64,000 bases of DNA from Flavobacterium sp. TAB 87 (GCF_001529295.1 NZ_LLWK01000032.1:113609-177608), one strand, 5' to 3'. Counted from the stretch's first letter, positions 26,691 through 36,840 are shown. The notes: generated by a model not told the origin, from the letters alone. Numbers and translations: made by a program.

Positions 26691-27269
26691 ATGAAACTTG
26701 TATTCGCCTCAAACAACAGCAATAAAATTATTGAAATTCAGAAAATGCTTCCAGATAATATTTCGATTTTAAGTTTAGAAGCTATAGGATGCACCGAAGA
26801 AATACCAGAAACGGCAGATACAATAGAAGGAAATGCTATATTGAAAGCCAATTATGTAACCGAAAAGTATGGCTACGATTGTTTTGCAGATGATACTGGC
26901 TTAGAAGTAGAAGCTTTAAATGGCGAACCTGGCGTTTATTCTGCAAGATACGCTGGGGAGCAAAAAAACGCTGACGACAATATGGACAAATTATTATCTT
27001 CTTTAGAAAAAAGCGAGAATAGAAATGCACAGTTTAAGACCGTAATTGCGCTGAACATCAATGGAAAGCAACAACTTTTTACTGGAATTGCCAATGGAAC
27101 AATTATAAAGGAGAAAAAAGGAACGCAAGGCTTTGGGTATGATCCTATTTTTCAGCCGACTGCTTATAGCGAAACCTTTGCCGAATTATCTATAGCAGTA
27201 AAAAACAAAATAAGTCATCGTGCAAAAGCTACCCAACAATTGATCGCATTTTTGAATGAAACGGAATAA
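26691..27269 (+). CDS. rdgB: dITP/XTP pyrophosphatase
   Basis: A 192-residue HAM1-family enzyme that removes non-canonical purine nucleoside triphosphates (dITP, XTP). Diagnostic stretches are [15 protein letters not shown] at the start, [20 protein letters not shown] with the catalytic aspartates, GFGYDPIF, and SHRAKA at the end. The chosen ATG removes 13 residues of non-family sequence and sits at the right distance from a promoter element. Confidence 0.95.
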   Translation: MKLVFASNNSNKIIEIQKMLPDNISILSLEAIGCTEEIPETADTIEGNAILKANYVTEKYGYDCFADDTGLEVEALNGEPGVYSARYAGEQKNADDNMDKLLSSLEKSENRNAQFKTVIALNINGKQQLFTGIANGTIIKEKKGTQGFGYDPIFQPTAYSETFAELSIAVKNKISHRAKATQQLIAFLNETE

Positions 27270-27434
27270 TTGTTTAAAATACAACAATTAAGGTGGTAAA
27301 GTTTATAATTCAAGACGTTTATTTATTTAAAATGGGACTCTTATTTCAGCAATAAAAAGATAACCATTTGAGAATCAAATCACAATAAACAGATATTTCT
27401 TAAATATGTATTAGTTTATTTGAATTAATTTAGG

Positions 27435-27442
27435 TAATTTTG
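27435..27442 (+). promoter_or_regulatory. Promoter -7 element for the DEAD-box helicase gene
   Basis: TAATTTTG, exact TAnnTTTG match, 21 bases before the ATG at 27464. Confidence 0.55.
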
Positions 27443-27463
27443 CACCCTATTTTAAAAATACAT

Positions 27464-29395
27464 ATGAATAAATTTGAACAATTAGGATTGAGTGAATCGT
27501 TACTGAAGGCGGTTGCAGATCTAGGATTTGAAAATCCGTCAGAAGTACAGGAGAAAGCGATTCCCCTATTATTGGAAAAAGACATCGATATGGTTGCGTT
27601 GGCTCAGACAGGGACAGGGAAAACGGCAGCTTTTGGTTTTCCAGTTATTCAGAAAATTGATGCCAACAACAGAAACACACAAGCATTAATTTTATCTCCA
27701 ACACGCGAACTTTGTTTGCAGATTACCAACGAAATTAAAAACTACGCTAAATACGAAAAAGGTATTAATGTTGTAGCAGTTTACGGTGGAGCTAGCATAA
27801 CAGACCAAGCGAGAGACATTAAGAGAGGTGCACAAATTATTGTAGCTACTCCAGGAAGAATGCAAGACATGATTAATAGAGGTTTAGTAAACATATCTCA
27901 AATCAACTATTGTATTCTAGATGAGGCTGACGAAATGTTGAACATGGGTTTCTACGAAGATATCGTAAACATCCTATCGACGACGCCAGACGATAAAAAC
28001 ACATGGTTATTCTCTGCAACAATGCCTGCTGAAGTAGCACGTATTGGAAAACAATTTATGAAAGATCCGATCGAAATTACGGTTGGAACTAAAAATTCAG
28101 GGTCTTCAACAGTTTCTCACGAATTCTATTTAGTAAATGCTCGTGATCGTTACGAAGCATTGAAACGTATTGCTGACGCTAATCCAGACATTTTTTCGGT
28201 AATCTTTTGTAGAACAAAACGTGATACACAAGCTGTCGCTGAAAAATTAGTTGAAGATGGCTATAGCGCTGCTGCTTTGCACGGAGATTTATCTCAAATG
28301 CAACGTGATGGTGTAATGAAATCGTTCCGTGGAAAACAAATTCAAATGCTTGTAGCTACTGATGTTGCTGCACGTGGAATTGACGTTGACAGTATTACTC
28401 ACGTTATAAACTATCAGCTACCGGACGAAATAGAAACCTATAACCACCGTTCAGGCCGTACAGGTCGTGCAGGAAAATTAGGAACTTCTATTGTAATTGT
28501 AACTAAAAGTGAATTGCGTAAGATTTCTTCTATCGAAAGAACAATTAAACAAAAATTCGAAGAGAAAGTTATTCCTTCTGGAATAGAAATCTGTGAAATT
28601 CAATTATTGCACTTAGCAACTAAAATTAAGGATACAGAAGTTGATACTGAAATCAACAACTATTTACCTGCAATCAACAGCGTTCTTGAAGATTTATCTA
28701 AAGAAGAATTGATTAAGAAAATGGTTTCTGTAGAATTTAATCGTTTTATTGCTTATTACAAGAAAAACAGAGACATTTCTACTCAATCAGGTGGAGAAAG
28801 ACGTGAACGTGATGATAGAGATGGTGGTGCTCCAAGAGAAAACAACAATAACGGTGCAACAAGATATTTTGTGAACATTGGTTCAAGAGATAATTTTGAC
28901 TGGATGTCATTGAAAGATTACTTGAAAGAAACATTAGACTTAGGTCGTGATGATGTCTTTAAAGTAGACGTAAAAGAAGGTTTCTCTTTCTTTAACACTG
29001 ATCCTGAGCATACGGATAAAGTTATGGAAGTATTAAACAACGTACAATTAGAAGGACGTCGTATTAATGTTGAAATTTCTAAAAATGACGGTGGCGGCGG
29101 AAGACGTGATCACAACGGAAGAAGTTCTGGTGGTGGCGGCGGATTTGGTGGTGGAAGAAGTTCTGCTCCAAGAAGAGAAGGTAGTTTTGCTCCAAGAAGA
29201 GAAGGTTCTGGTGGTGGCGGCTTTAGAAGCGACAGAAACTCATCAGCTCCAAGAGAAGGTGGTTTTAGAAGCGACAGAAATGCTTCTAGCAGCAGTAGCG
29301 CTCCAAGACGTGAAGGCGGTTCTTCTGAAAGACCAGCAAGACGTTCTGAAAGCTTTGGTGACGCACCAAGACCAAGAAGACCAAGAAGAGATTAA
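27464..29395 (+). CDS. DEAD-box RNA helicase with RNA-binding and Arg/Gly-rich tail
   Basis: A 643-residue DeaD/CsdA-like helicase, likely acting in ribosome assembly and cold adaptation. Helicase motifs are all present: AQTGTGKTAAF (Walker A), LDEADEMLNMGF (DEAD), SAT, and HRSGRTGRAG (motif VI). A DbpA-type RNA-binding domain follows at about 465-545 (RYFVNIGSRDNFDWMSLKDY). The last 95 residues are a low-complexity tail with APRREG three times and FRSDRN twice, typical of RNA-binding tails. The ATG at 27464 is chosen over an upstream start. Confidence 0.95.
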   Translation: MNKFEQLGLSESLLKAVADLGFENPSEVQEKAIPLLLEKDIDMVALAQTGTGKTAAFGFPVIQKIDANNRNTQALILSPTRELCLQITNEIKNYAKYEKGINVVAVYGGASITDQARDIKRGAQIIVATPGRMQDMINRGLVNISQINYCILDEADEMLNMGFYEDIVNILSTTPDDKNTWLFSATMPAEVARIGKQFMKDPIEITVGTKNSGSSTVSHEFYLVNARDRYEALKRIADANPDIFSVIFCRTKRDTQAVAEKLVEDGYSAAALHGDLSQMQRDGVMKSFRGKQIQMLVATDVAARGIDVDSITHVINYQLPDEIETYNHRSGRTGRAGKLGTSIVIVTKSELRKISSIERTIKQKFEEKVIPSGIEICEIQLLHLATKIKDTEVDTEINNYLPAINSVLEDLSKEELIKKMVSVEFNRFIAYYKKNRDISTQSGGERRERDDRDGGAPRENNNNGATRYFVNIGSRDNFDWMSLKDYLKETLDLGRDDVFKVDVKEGFSFFNTDPEHTDKVMEVLNNVQLEGRRINVEISKNDGGGGRRDHNGRSSGGGGGFGGGRSSAPRREGSFAPRREGSGGGGFRSDRNSSAPREGGFRSDRNASSSSSAPRREGGSSERPARRSESFGDAPRPRRPRRD

Positions 29396-29416
29396 TTATA
29401 ATTTCTAGATTTATAT

Positions 29417-29460
29417 AAAATCCCAAATTTCATTTAGTTATGGAATTTGGGATTTTTATT
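29417..29460 (+). terminator. Terminator after the helicase gene
   Basis: Stem AAAATCCCAAATT / AATTTGGGATTTTT with a loop of about 14 bases, followed by ATTTTT. Confidence 0.85.
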
Positions 29461-29589
29461 TTTAGCGAAACTTTAAAAAAATCAGTAAACTTGTAGGAAA
29501 TTTTAGTTTGTTAATATTCTTATAATTATAGTTGGAGTCTGCCCTTTATCTAATTGCTATTTAGTACTTTTAAAACCTTAAATCTGTCT

Positions 29590-30357
29590 ATGAAATATTT
29601 TGTAGTTTTCCTTTTATTGGCCTTTACCACAATTAGTTTTGCTCAAGAAACAGACCACGACCAACGAGTTTCGGGATTTGTAATAAGTGACGAAACAAAA
29701 ATGCCTATCCCAAACGTTAATATTATCAACATCAATAAAGTGCGTGGTGCCCAAACCGACATCAAAGGATATTTTGAAATTGATGTAAAAGCGAGCGATA
29801 CCTTACACCTTTCCTTATTAGGCTACCAATCGTTACGCGTTCGTGTCACTAATGACTGGATAAAAAACAAAGTAACTCGAATTCAACTGACCGAAAAAGC
29901 AATCGCTTTAGAAGAAGTAGTTATTAGTCCGTTTCGTTTGACAGGTTATTTAGAAGTAGATTCTAAATTAATTCCGACTAAAGAAAATTATCGCTATAGT
30001 ATTTCTGGTCTTACGCAAGGCTACGAAGCTGGAGAATATTCGCCAGGCGCGTTCGGCAAAGTATTGGGTTCTATTTTTAACCCTGCTGATATGTTGTATA
30101 ATTTTTTCGGAAAAAAACCAACCGAGTTGAAACGCTTGAGACAAATGCGCAAAGATGATACCGTCCGTAATTTGCTAGAAACAAAATTTGATCGCGAAAC
30201 GATAGCCGTATTACTGGGAATTGACAAAAGCGAAATTCCTGAAATATTGCAACGATGCAATTATTCTGAATCATTTATTCAAAACGCTAATGATCTTCAA
30301 ATTATGGATGCGATAAGCGGTTGTTATGAAGAATATAAAATTCTTAAAAAGAATTAA
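29590..30357 (+). CDS. Exported carboxypeptidase-regulatory-like domain protein
   Basis: A 255-residue exported protein: signal peptide about 1-19 (ending TISFAQ), then a CarboxypepD_reg-like beta-sandwich (about 25-110; VSGFVISDETKMPIPNVNI and GYFEIDVKASDTLHLSLLGY) of the kind found at the start of SusC proteins, and a helical C-terminal half with no named domain. It stands alone, with no barrel, so it is not a receptor. Likely periplasmic or envelope-associated; function unknown. Confidence 0.82.
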   Translation: MKYFVVFLLLAFTTISFAQETDHDQRVSGFVISDETKMPIPNVNIININKVRGAQTDIKGYFEIDVKASDTLHLSLLGYQSLRVRVTNDWIKNKVTRIQLTEKAIALEEVVISPFRLTGYLEVDSKLIPTKENYRYSISGLTQGYEAGEYSPGAFGKVLGSIFNPADMLYNFFGKKPTELKRLRQMRKDDTVRNLLETKFDRETIAVLLGIDKSEIPEILQRCNYSESFIQNANDLQIMDAISGCYEEYKILKKN

Positions 30358-30374
30358 ACACTAAAATAGAATTG

Positions 30375-30411
30375 AAAAGCCTTTAATCCAACCGGTTAAA
30401 GGCTTTTTTTA
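30375..30411 (+). terminator. Terminator after the carboxypeptidase-regulatory-like gene
   Basis: Stem AAAAGCCTTTAA / TTAAAGGCTTTT with an 8-base loop (TCCAACCG-like) and a T-run. Confidence 0.9.
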
Positions 30412-30509
30412 TGATTTAAAAATATCTGCTTTTCATTGTTATTTCAATGAATAAATACTTAATTTAGTTGACAATTCTTCTTCTTTTTAGAGGAAAAACA
30501 TTGCTCTGT

Positions 30510-31859
30510 ATGAAAGATGAAATTAATAAGGTGCTGAATTTTGTGGATCTCCATAAAGGAGAAGAGGACAAAAAAAAGGTAGTTGAAAATATAACAAGTG
30601 CTGTCTCTTTTAGAGGATCAAATCTTTGGATTTTAGCTTGTGCTATCCTAATTGCTTCGGTCGGCTTAAATGTCAACTCCACGGCGGTTGTTATTGGCGC
30701 CATGCTAATCTCACCCTTAATGGGACCAATTGTTGGTGCTGGTTTTGGTTTAGGAATGTACGATACCGACTTATTAAAAAAAGGATTAAAAAATTTACTC
30801 ATTGCAACCATTGTAAGTTTAACGATATCCACACTTTATTTCTATATCAGCCCTTTTAAAGAAGCCGAATCAGAATTACTATCTCGTACTTCGCCTAACA
30901 TTTACGACATCTTAATAGCCTTCTTTGGTGGATTAGTAGGCGTAATTGCATTTACCAGAGTCGAGAAAGGAAATCCTATTCCGGGTGTTGCCATTGCAAC
31001 AGCTTTAATGCCACCTTTGTGTACGGCCGGTTACGGCTTAGCTCTTGGTAATATCTCCTACTTTTTAGGAGCTATGTATCTTTATACGATTAATTGTGTG
31101 TTCATTTGTATTGCGACATTCATCATTGTAAAATACCTAAAATATCCACAAAAAGAACAACTAAACGAAACCCGTAAAAAGCAAGTTAAATATGGTATTT
31201 CTATTCTGATCTTATTAATGATTGTACCAAGTATCTATTTTGCTTACCAATTATTTATTCAGAAATCATACAACAGTCGTACTGAAAATTTTATAAAACA
31301 AGAATTTACCGATAATGATTATCCTATCATATATAAAAACATAAAATACAACCAAAGTCCAAAACGAATTGAACTAGCCTTTCTTTCTAAAAAATTCAAT
31401 CAGACAGAAATTAAGGATTTAAATAAGAGATTGATCGATTATAATTTATTAAATACTCAATTGATTATTAAGCAAGACACCTTTAATATTGGAAACGACA
31501 TCCTAAATAAAATCAATTCTAGTCGTGATATGGTCGATAAAAAAGACATTATCATTAATAAACTAAGGTCTCAATTATCAAGCTATCAATTTAATAATGA
31601 TTTAATTATAAAAGAATCTGAAGTTCTTTTTCCTAGCGTTTCTAATTTATCGATAGGGAATTACACCATTAAAGACAAAGACAAAAAAGATGTTATTATT
31701 CCGATTGTGTTGTATCAAAGTACAGAAACGATGGATAACGAAAAAGCGAAAAGACTGAAAGATTGGTTGAAAATAAGATTGGCAAAAGACTCGGTCGAAA
31801 TTTACAGACAACCGCTGTCGCCAATTTCAAAAATTACAAAAGCCAAGCAAAAGAAATGA
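30510..31859 (+). CDS. DUF389 (TIGR00341-type) membrane protein
   Basis: A 449-residue inner-membrane protein. A short cytoplasmic N-terminus is followed by about six hydrophobic segments between 40 and 260, including the family core VGLNVNSTAVVIGAMLISPL then MGPIVGAGFGLGMYD, and a soluble C-terminal domain of about 190 residues. Family function is not established. The ATG at 30510 gives the usual N-terminus. Confidence 0.9.
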   Translation: MKDEINKVLNFVDLHKGEEDKKKVVENITSAVSFRGSNLWILACAILIASVGLNVNSTAVVIGAMLISPLMGPIVGAGFGLGMYDTDLLKKGLKNLLIATIVSLTISTLYFYISPFKEAESELLSRTSPNIYDILIAFFGGLVGVIAFTRVEKGNPIPGVAIATALMPPLCTAGYGLALGNISYFLGAMYLYTINCVFICIATFIIVKYLKYPQKEQLNETRKKQVKYGISILILLMIVPSIYFAYQLFIQKSYNSRTENFIKQEFTDNDYPIIYKNIKYNQSPKRIELAFLSKKFNQTEIKDLNKRLIDYNLLNTQLIIKQDTFNIGNDILNKINSSRDMVDKKDIIINKLRSQLSSYQFNNDLIIKESEVLFPSVSNLSIGNYTIKDKDKKDVIIPIVLYQSTETMDNEKAKRLKDWLKIRLAKDSVEIYRQPLSPISKITKAKQKK

Positions 31860-31896
31860 AAAAAGCCCTTGTAAATTATAATTCACAAGGGCTTTA
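31859..31896. terminator. Terminator between the DUF389 and pepD genes
   Basis: Stem AAAGCCCTTGT / ACAAGGGCTTT with a 12-base loop, placed between convergent genes; T-runs are modest on both sides. Confidence 0.8.
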
Positions 31897-31911
31897 TACA
31901 TTGAAAAAATA

Positions 31912-33372
31912 CTATTTTACCGGAATATTTTCTAAGACTTCTAATACAAATTTCCAATACTTTTGAGCCGATTTGATACTTGCTCTTTCATCTGGTGAAT
32001 GTGCACCATGAATGGTTGGTCCAAAAGAAATCATATCCATATCAGGATAATTAGTTCCTAAAATTCCACATTCTAAACCAGCGTGACATGCAACCACTTT
32101 GGGCTGATCACCATTTTGCTTTTCGTAAATTTCTTTTAAAACTTCTAAAATTTCTGAATTTACATTTGGTGTCCATCCTGGATAAGAACCCGCTAATTCT
32201 ACCTCACAACCTACCAATTCAAAAGCCGAACGCAAAGAGTTAGCCAAATCAAATTTAGAAGTTTCTACCGAAGAACGCGTCAAACAATTGATTTCGATTT
32301 CTCCATTTTTAATAGAAACACGAGCTAAGTTATTTGAAGTTTCTACCAAGTCTTCCATATCAGCACTCATGCGGTAAACACCATTTTGCGCTGCATATAT
32401 GGCTCTAATAATTCCTTCTTGAACGCCTAGATCCATTACTTTATTTGGTAAATCACATTTTTCAATTTCGATTACCAGATTGGGTTCGGTCGTTTTAAAC
32501 TCTTCTTTGATGTCGTTGATAATTTCTTGCATATCAAAAATATATGCTTCATCAAACATTTCAGAAATAATTACTTTAGCTTCACTTTCTCTAGGAATCG
32601 CATTGCGCAATCCACCGCCATTTACTTCAGCAATTTGCAATCCGAAATTTTCAAAAGCATCAAACAATAGGCGGTTCATGATTTTATTAGCATTACCTAA
32701 ACCTTTATGAATGTCCATTCCTGAATGCCCACCGTTTAATCCTTTTACACGAATAACATGTCCTACAGAATTCTCTGGAACCTCTTCTTCATTGTAACTT
32801 CTACGTGCATTCAAATCGATTCCACCTGCACAACCAATATCAATTTCGTCGTCTTCTTCAGTGTCCAAATTCAATAAAATTTGACCTTGAAGAATTCCAC
32901 CTTTCAAATTTAAAGCACCCGTCATTCCGGTTTCTTCATCAATGGTAAACAAAGCTTCAATAGCTGGATGCGCAATTGTTTTACTTTCTAAAACAGCCAT
33001 AATTGTGGCTACTCCTAGCCCATTATCAGCTCCCAAAGTAGTTCCTCTTGCACGAACCCAGTCTCCATCCACATACATATCGATACCTTGTGTATCAAAA
33101 TCAAAAACAGTATCCGCATTTTTTTGATGCACCATATCTAAGTGACCTTGCATCACAATTGGCTTGCGATTCTCCATTCCTTTAGTAGCTGGCTTGCGAA
33201 TGATCACATTACGAATTTCATCTTCAAAAGTTTCTAAACCTAAGCTCTCACCAAAATTTTTCATAAACTCAATTACACGTTCCTCTTTTTTTGAAGGGCG
33301 CGGAACTTCATTTAAATCGGCAAACTTATTCCAAAGGGCTTTAGGCTCTAAATTTCTTATTTCTTGACTCAT
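31912..33372 (-). CDS. pepD: Aminoacyl-histidine dipeptidase (cytosol non-specific dipeptidase)
   Basis: A 486-residue M20-family dizinc dipeptidase (Xaa-His and other dipeptides), cytoplasmic. The metal and catalytic motifs are VMQGHLDMVHQ, TTLGADNGLGVA, IDEETGMTGA and CHAGLECG. The ATG at 33372 removes eight N-terminal residues of an alternative frame start and gives the typical length. Confidence 0.95.
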   Translation of the reverse strand: MSQEIRNLEPKALWNKFADLNEVPRPSKKEERVIEFMKNFGESLGLETFEDEIRNVIIRKPATKGMENRKPIVMQGHLDMVHQKNADTVFDFDTQGIDMYVDGDWVRARGTTLGADNGLGVATIMAVLESKTIAHPAIEALFTIDEETGMTGALNLKGGILQGQILLNLDTEEDDEIDIGCAGGIDLNARRSYNEEEVPENSVGHVIRVKGLNGGHSGMDIHKGLGNANKIMNRLLFDAFENFGLQIAEVNGGGLRNAIPRESEAKVIISEMFDEAYIFDMQEIINDIKEEFKTTEPNLVIEIEKCDLPNKVMDLGVQEGIIRAIYAAQNGVYRMSADMEDLVETSNNLARVSIKNGEIEINCLTRSSVETSKFDLANSLRSAFELVGCEVELAGSYPGWTPNVNSEILEVLKEIYEKQNGDQPKVVACHAGLECGILGTNYPDMDMISFGPTIHGAHSPDERASIKSAQKYWKFVLEVLENIPVK

Positions 33373-33481
33373 TATAATTAGTTTGAAGTTTAACAAAATA
33401 TAGCTTCAAAGTTACAAAGTTTAAATTCCTTATCGGTAGTAATTGATATTCTATTTATATTTACAGTTATAAAATTTTATC

Positions 33482-34543
33482 GTGAACCAAAAATACATTC
33501 TTCCTTTTTTTTTACTTTTCCAAATTATCATTTTGCAATTTCTTCCCGCTTTTTCAGCAAAAGTTGAGACTTATTATAGCAACGGTTTATATCCTAAAAT
33601 TGCTTCTTTTTTGAGAATTATATTTGGCTTTGTACCTTTTTCGGTTGGTGATGTAGCGTATTTCATCGTAATTATTTTAGCCATTCGTTGGTTTTGGAAA
33701 AACAGAAAAACATGGAAAGAAAATTGGAAGAATAATTTTTTACGAATATTAAGTGCCCTTTCTTTATTTTATTTTTTCTTTCACTTTTTATGGGCTTTCA
33801 ATTACTACAGAGAATCTTTGTCTGATAAAATGCAGATAAAAAAAGAATATTCTGATGCTGATTTACTTCAGTTTACAAATAAATTAATTCTGAAAACCAA
33901 CCAGATTCATTCTCAAATAAACGAAAACGACAGTTTAAAAGTGGTCTACCCGTATTCTAAAGAAGCTACTTTTTCGATGAATTTAAACGGCTATCAAAAC
34001 CTTTCAGAACAATATGCTTTCTTCAATTACGAAAAATTAAGTATTAAAAATTCTTTGTTTTCACTGCCACTAACTTATATGGGATTTGGCGGTTATTTGA
34101 ATCCATTTACCAACGAAGCTCAAGTAAATGGCTTGATGCCGATATATAATTTGCCTTTTACGAGTTGCCACGAAATGGCGCACCAAATGGGATTTGCAAG
34201 CGAAAGCGAATGTAATTTTATCGGATTTTTAGCTACCACAAAAAATGATGATTTGTACTATAAATATTCTGGTTACAGTTACGCATTGCGCTATTGTCTT
34301 GGACTTTTAAGTTCTCAAAATGAGGAACTATTTAAAGCAACTTTAGCCAAAGTGAATCCAGGAGTTTTAGAAAATTATAGAGAAAGTGATGACTTCTGGA
34401 AACAATATGAAACACCAATAGAAACAGGATTTAAGATTTTTTATGATAATTTCTTAAAAATAAATCAACAAAGAGACGGCTTAGAAAGCTACAGTAAATT
34501 TGTAGATTTGATGGTTAATTATTACAAAACAGAAGAACTATAG
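33482..34543 (+). CDS. DUF3810 membrane protein with HExxH motif
   Basis: A 353-residue protein starting at GTG. Hydrophobic segments lie at about 5-25, 45-65 and 88-105, then a soluble C-terminal part carries TSCHEMAHQMGFASESECNF, a zincin-type HExxH with a downstream glutamate. This matches DUF3810, a Bacteroidetes family presumed to be membrane metallopeptidases; no substrate is known. Monocistronic. Confidence 0.88.
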   Translation: MNQKYILPFFLLFQIIILQFLPAFSAKVETYYSNGLYPKIASFLRIIFGFVPFSVGDVAYFIVIILAIRWFWKNRKTWKENWKNNFLRILSALSLFYFFFHFLWAFNYYRESLSDKMQIKKEYSDADLLQFTNKLILKTNQIHSQINENDSLKVVYPYSKEATFSMNLNGYQNLSEQYAFFNYEKLSIKNSLFSLPLTYMGFGGYLNPFTNEAQVNGLMPIYNLPFTSCHEMAHQMGFASESECNFIGFLATTKNDDLYYKYSGYSYALRYCLGLLSSQNEELFKATLAKVNPGVLENYRESDDFWKQYETPIETGFKIFYDNFLKINQQRDGLESYSKFVDLMVNYYKTEEL

Positions 34544-34723
34544 TTCTTCTAATACGATTAATAATTTAGAAATAGCCATAGTTTGAAAAAATTTTCACCG
34601 ATTGAATCCTTCTAACATTTTTAGTCTGTGGTAAAAATAAAGATATAGACTAGTGCACAGTAAATGTCAGTATATAAATATTTCTTTTTGTAACAAAACA
34701 TCATTTAAAACTACTTATACAAT

Positions 34724-35218
34724 ATGACTGAAAATCTAGAGCAATCTTTTGTATCGCAACTGCAAGCCAATCAGAATATAATCCACAAAATTTGTAGATT
34801 GTATACTGACAATGAAGATGCGTACAAGGATTTGTTTCAAGAGATTACCATTCAGTTATGGAAAGCGTTTCCGAAATTTAGAGGAGACAGCAAATTTTCG
34901 ACTTGGGCCTATCGCGTCGCCTTAAACACAGCCATTACACTTTATCGAAAAACCAAACGTACTGTTTCTACCGTAAGTTATGAAAGTCAGCAGCATTTTG
35001 TAAAAGATGTCGATTACAATTATGAAGAAGAGGAACAATTAAAATTGATGTACAAAGCCGTTTATCAATTAAACGACATTGAAAAAGCCTTGGTTTTTAT
35101 GTATTTGGAAGATAAAGATTACCACGAAATATCAGAAACGTTAGGTATTAGTGAAGTCAATGCGCGTGTAAAAATGAACCGCATAAAGGGAAAACTTAAA
35201 AAAATATTAAATCCGTAA
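34724..35218 (+). CDS. ECF-type RNA polymerase sigma factor
   Basis: A 164-residue sigma factor with region 2 (NEDAYKDLFQEITIQLWKAF and GDSKFSTWAYRVALNTAITL) and region 4 (LNDIEKALVFMYLEDKDYHE, then ISETLGISEVNARVKMNRIK). It is 5 bases upstream of a four-helix membrane protein, which is the likely anti-sigma, although that protein has no recognised anti-sigma domain. Signal and targets are unknown. Confidence 0.92.
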   Translation: MTENLEQSFVSQLQANQNIIHKICRLYTDNEDAYKDLFQEITIQLWKAFPKFRGDSKFSTWAYRVALNTAITLYRKTKRTVSTVSYESQQHFVKDVDYNYEEEEQLKLMYKAVYQLNDIEKALVFMYLEDKDYHEISETLGISEVNARVKMNRIKGKLKKILNP

Positions 35219-35223
35219 GAAAT

Positions 35224-35856
35224 ATGAAAGAGCTGGATTTATTAAAAAAAGATTGGAAAAAGAACGAAAGTTCGTTTAATCAATTGTCTGAAACAGAGAT
35301 TTACAAAATGATACATCAAAAATCATCTTCGATAGTGAAGTCGATCTTTATAATCAGTATCATCGAGGTTTTATTGTGGATCGGAATAGGGGTAATTTCT
35401 AATACAGGTGATTACATAAAAGAAATGAAATATCCGGAAAACAACTGGTATTTGCAATTCTTGGATGTATTTCATTATGTGGTGATTATAGTTTTTATTT
35501 ATCTGTTTTATAAAAATTATACCACGATCTCGACTACCGCCTCTACTAAGTTATTGATGCGTTCTATACTAAAAACTAGAAAAATTGTACAGTGCTATGT
35601 TTGGTATAATTTGGCTATGTTGGTTGTAACAGCTATTTCTGCCATCTGTATAGCTGTTCTGTATACACCCGAAATAAGTAATTTAACTGATCAGTTTGCA
35701 ACGAGTCCGCAATTGGCGATTATTACTTTTGGAATTTTATTTTTGATGGTTTTGGGTTTACTTGCAATATTATGGACAATCTACAGACTGATATACGGAA
35801 GATTGTTGCGTCGTTTGTACGCTAATTACAATGAATTAAAAAAGATTGATTTATAA
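35224..35856 (+). CDS. Four-helix membrane protein, putative partner of the ECF sigma factor
   Basis: A 210-residue protein I cannot assign to a named family. The first 35 residues are charged and cytoplasmic-looking (KKDWKKNESSFNQLSETEIY), followed by four hydrophobic segments at about 38-58, 78-98, 125-147 and 158-182. The 5-base spacing to the sigma gene implies one transcript and suggests it holds the sigma at the membrane. This is inferred from position only. Confidence 0.75.
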   Translation: MKELDLLKKDWKKNESSFNQLSETEIYKMIHQKSSSIVKSIFIISIIEVLLWIGIGVISNTGDYIKEMKYPENNWYLQFLDVFHYVVIIVFIYLFYKNYTTISTTASTKLLMRSILKTRKIVQCYVWYNLAMLVVTAISAICIAVLYTPEISNLTDQFATSPQLAIITFGILFLMVLGLLAILWTIYRLIYGRLLRRLYANYNELKKIDL

Positions 35857-35892
35857 TTTGAAGTCTTACAGTAAATAAGCGGTTAAACGCAA

Positions 35893-36702
35893 TTAATAAT
35901 CCCATTTACGCATTTGATTCAGTTCTTCTTGTTCTTTGATCAATGCTGCAGGAATAACTTTTAAAAACGAAGGATGTTGTTCAATCGCAAATTCTACTTT
36001 TTCTACAATTTCTTCGATTGTGTCATTGTCATAATCAATAACCAATGGAGATTTTATGATAAAGGATTGAAGAATGCCCTTCTTCTTTAATCGAAGTCCT
36101 TTCTTATCAAATGAACGGCGAAAACCATCAATAACAATAGGAACGACAATGGGTCTGTGTTGTTTGATGATGTGTGCAGTTCCTTTGCGCACCGGCTTAA
36201 AGGACTTAGTCGTTCCTTGCGGAAACGTAATAACCCAACCGTCTTCCAACGCTATTTTAATATTTTCGGTATCATTTGGATTTACCTCTTTTTTTTCTGT
36301 AACATCTTTACCTTTTTCACGCCAAGTACGCTCTACAGTTATTGCACCAGCGTAGGCCATAATTCTTGGCAATAAGCCAGTTCTCATGGTTTCTTTGGCT
36401 GCTACATAATAAATATTCATTTTAGGCTGCCACAGATATCCAATGTTTTTAATATTGTCTTGGCGTCCGCTTAAACTGGCATTAAATACATGAAACATAG
36501 CAACAACATCAGCAAAATAAGTCTGGTGATTGGAAATAAATAACACATTTGTCTCTGGTAAATTTTTTATAATCTCAGAACCTTCAATATGCAAATCATT
36601 AAAACCTCTATAGCGCTTGTGCGTGATTGCACCAAAAATTCGGATTAACCATTTTTTGATGAAATAAATATGACCAAAAGGATTTCTTTTAAACAATCCC
36701 AT
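35893..36702 (-). CDS. Lysophospholipid acyltransferase family protein (PlsC-like)
   Basis: A 269-residue acyltransferase of phospholipid synthesis. The catalytic block is ISNHQTYFADV: five residues separate His and Asp, where canonical PlsC has four (HX4D). The second block is FPQGTTKS rather than FPEGTRS. Still, the overall order (acceptor block, then GAITVERTWREKGKD, FPQGT, VVPIVIDGF) is that of the family. It may be a Bacteroidetes variant active on another lipid. Two promoter-like elements precede it. Confidence 0.82.
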   Translation of the reverse strand: MGLFKRNPFGHIYFIKKWLIRIFGAITHKRYRGFNDLHIEGSEIIKNLPETNVLFISNHQTYFADVVAMFHVFNASLSGRQDNIKNIGYLWQPKMNIYYVAAKETMRTGLLPRIMAYAGAITVERTWREKGKDVTEKKEVNPNDTENIKIALEDGWVITFPQGTTKSFKPVRKGTAHIIKQHRPIVVPIVIDGFRRSFDKKGLRLKKKGILQSFIIKSPLVIDYDNDTIEEIVEKVEFAIEQHPSFLKVIPAALIKEQEELNQMRKWDY

Positions 36703-36732
36703 ACTACTTATTTTAAATTGATATTAGGGCGG

Positions 36733-36748
36733 CAAACATACAAAAATA
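36733..36748 (-). promoter_or_regulatory. Tandem promoter -7 elements for the acyltransferase gene
   Basis: TATTTTTG and TATGTTTG lie back to back on the minus strand, both exact TAnnTTTG matches, 31-46 bases before the ATG. Confidence 0.5.
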
Positions 36749-36840
36749 TTCTTTTTTGCTTAGTATATAACTACATGACAGCTATAAAATCACAAATCAC
36801 CTATAAACAAATAGTTACTTAATAAGAAAGACAAATACTT

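Noticed and set aside
29067..29408. 113-codon plus-strand frame overlapping the helicase tail
   Set aside because: It is an out-of-frame reading of the repetitive Arg/Gly-rich tail.
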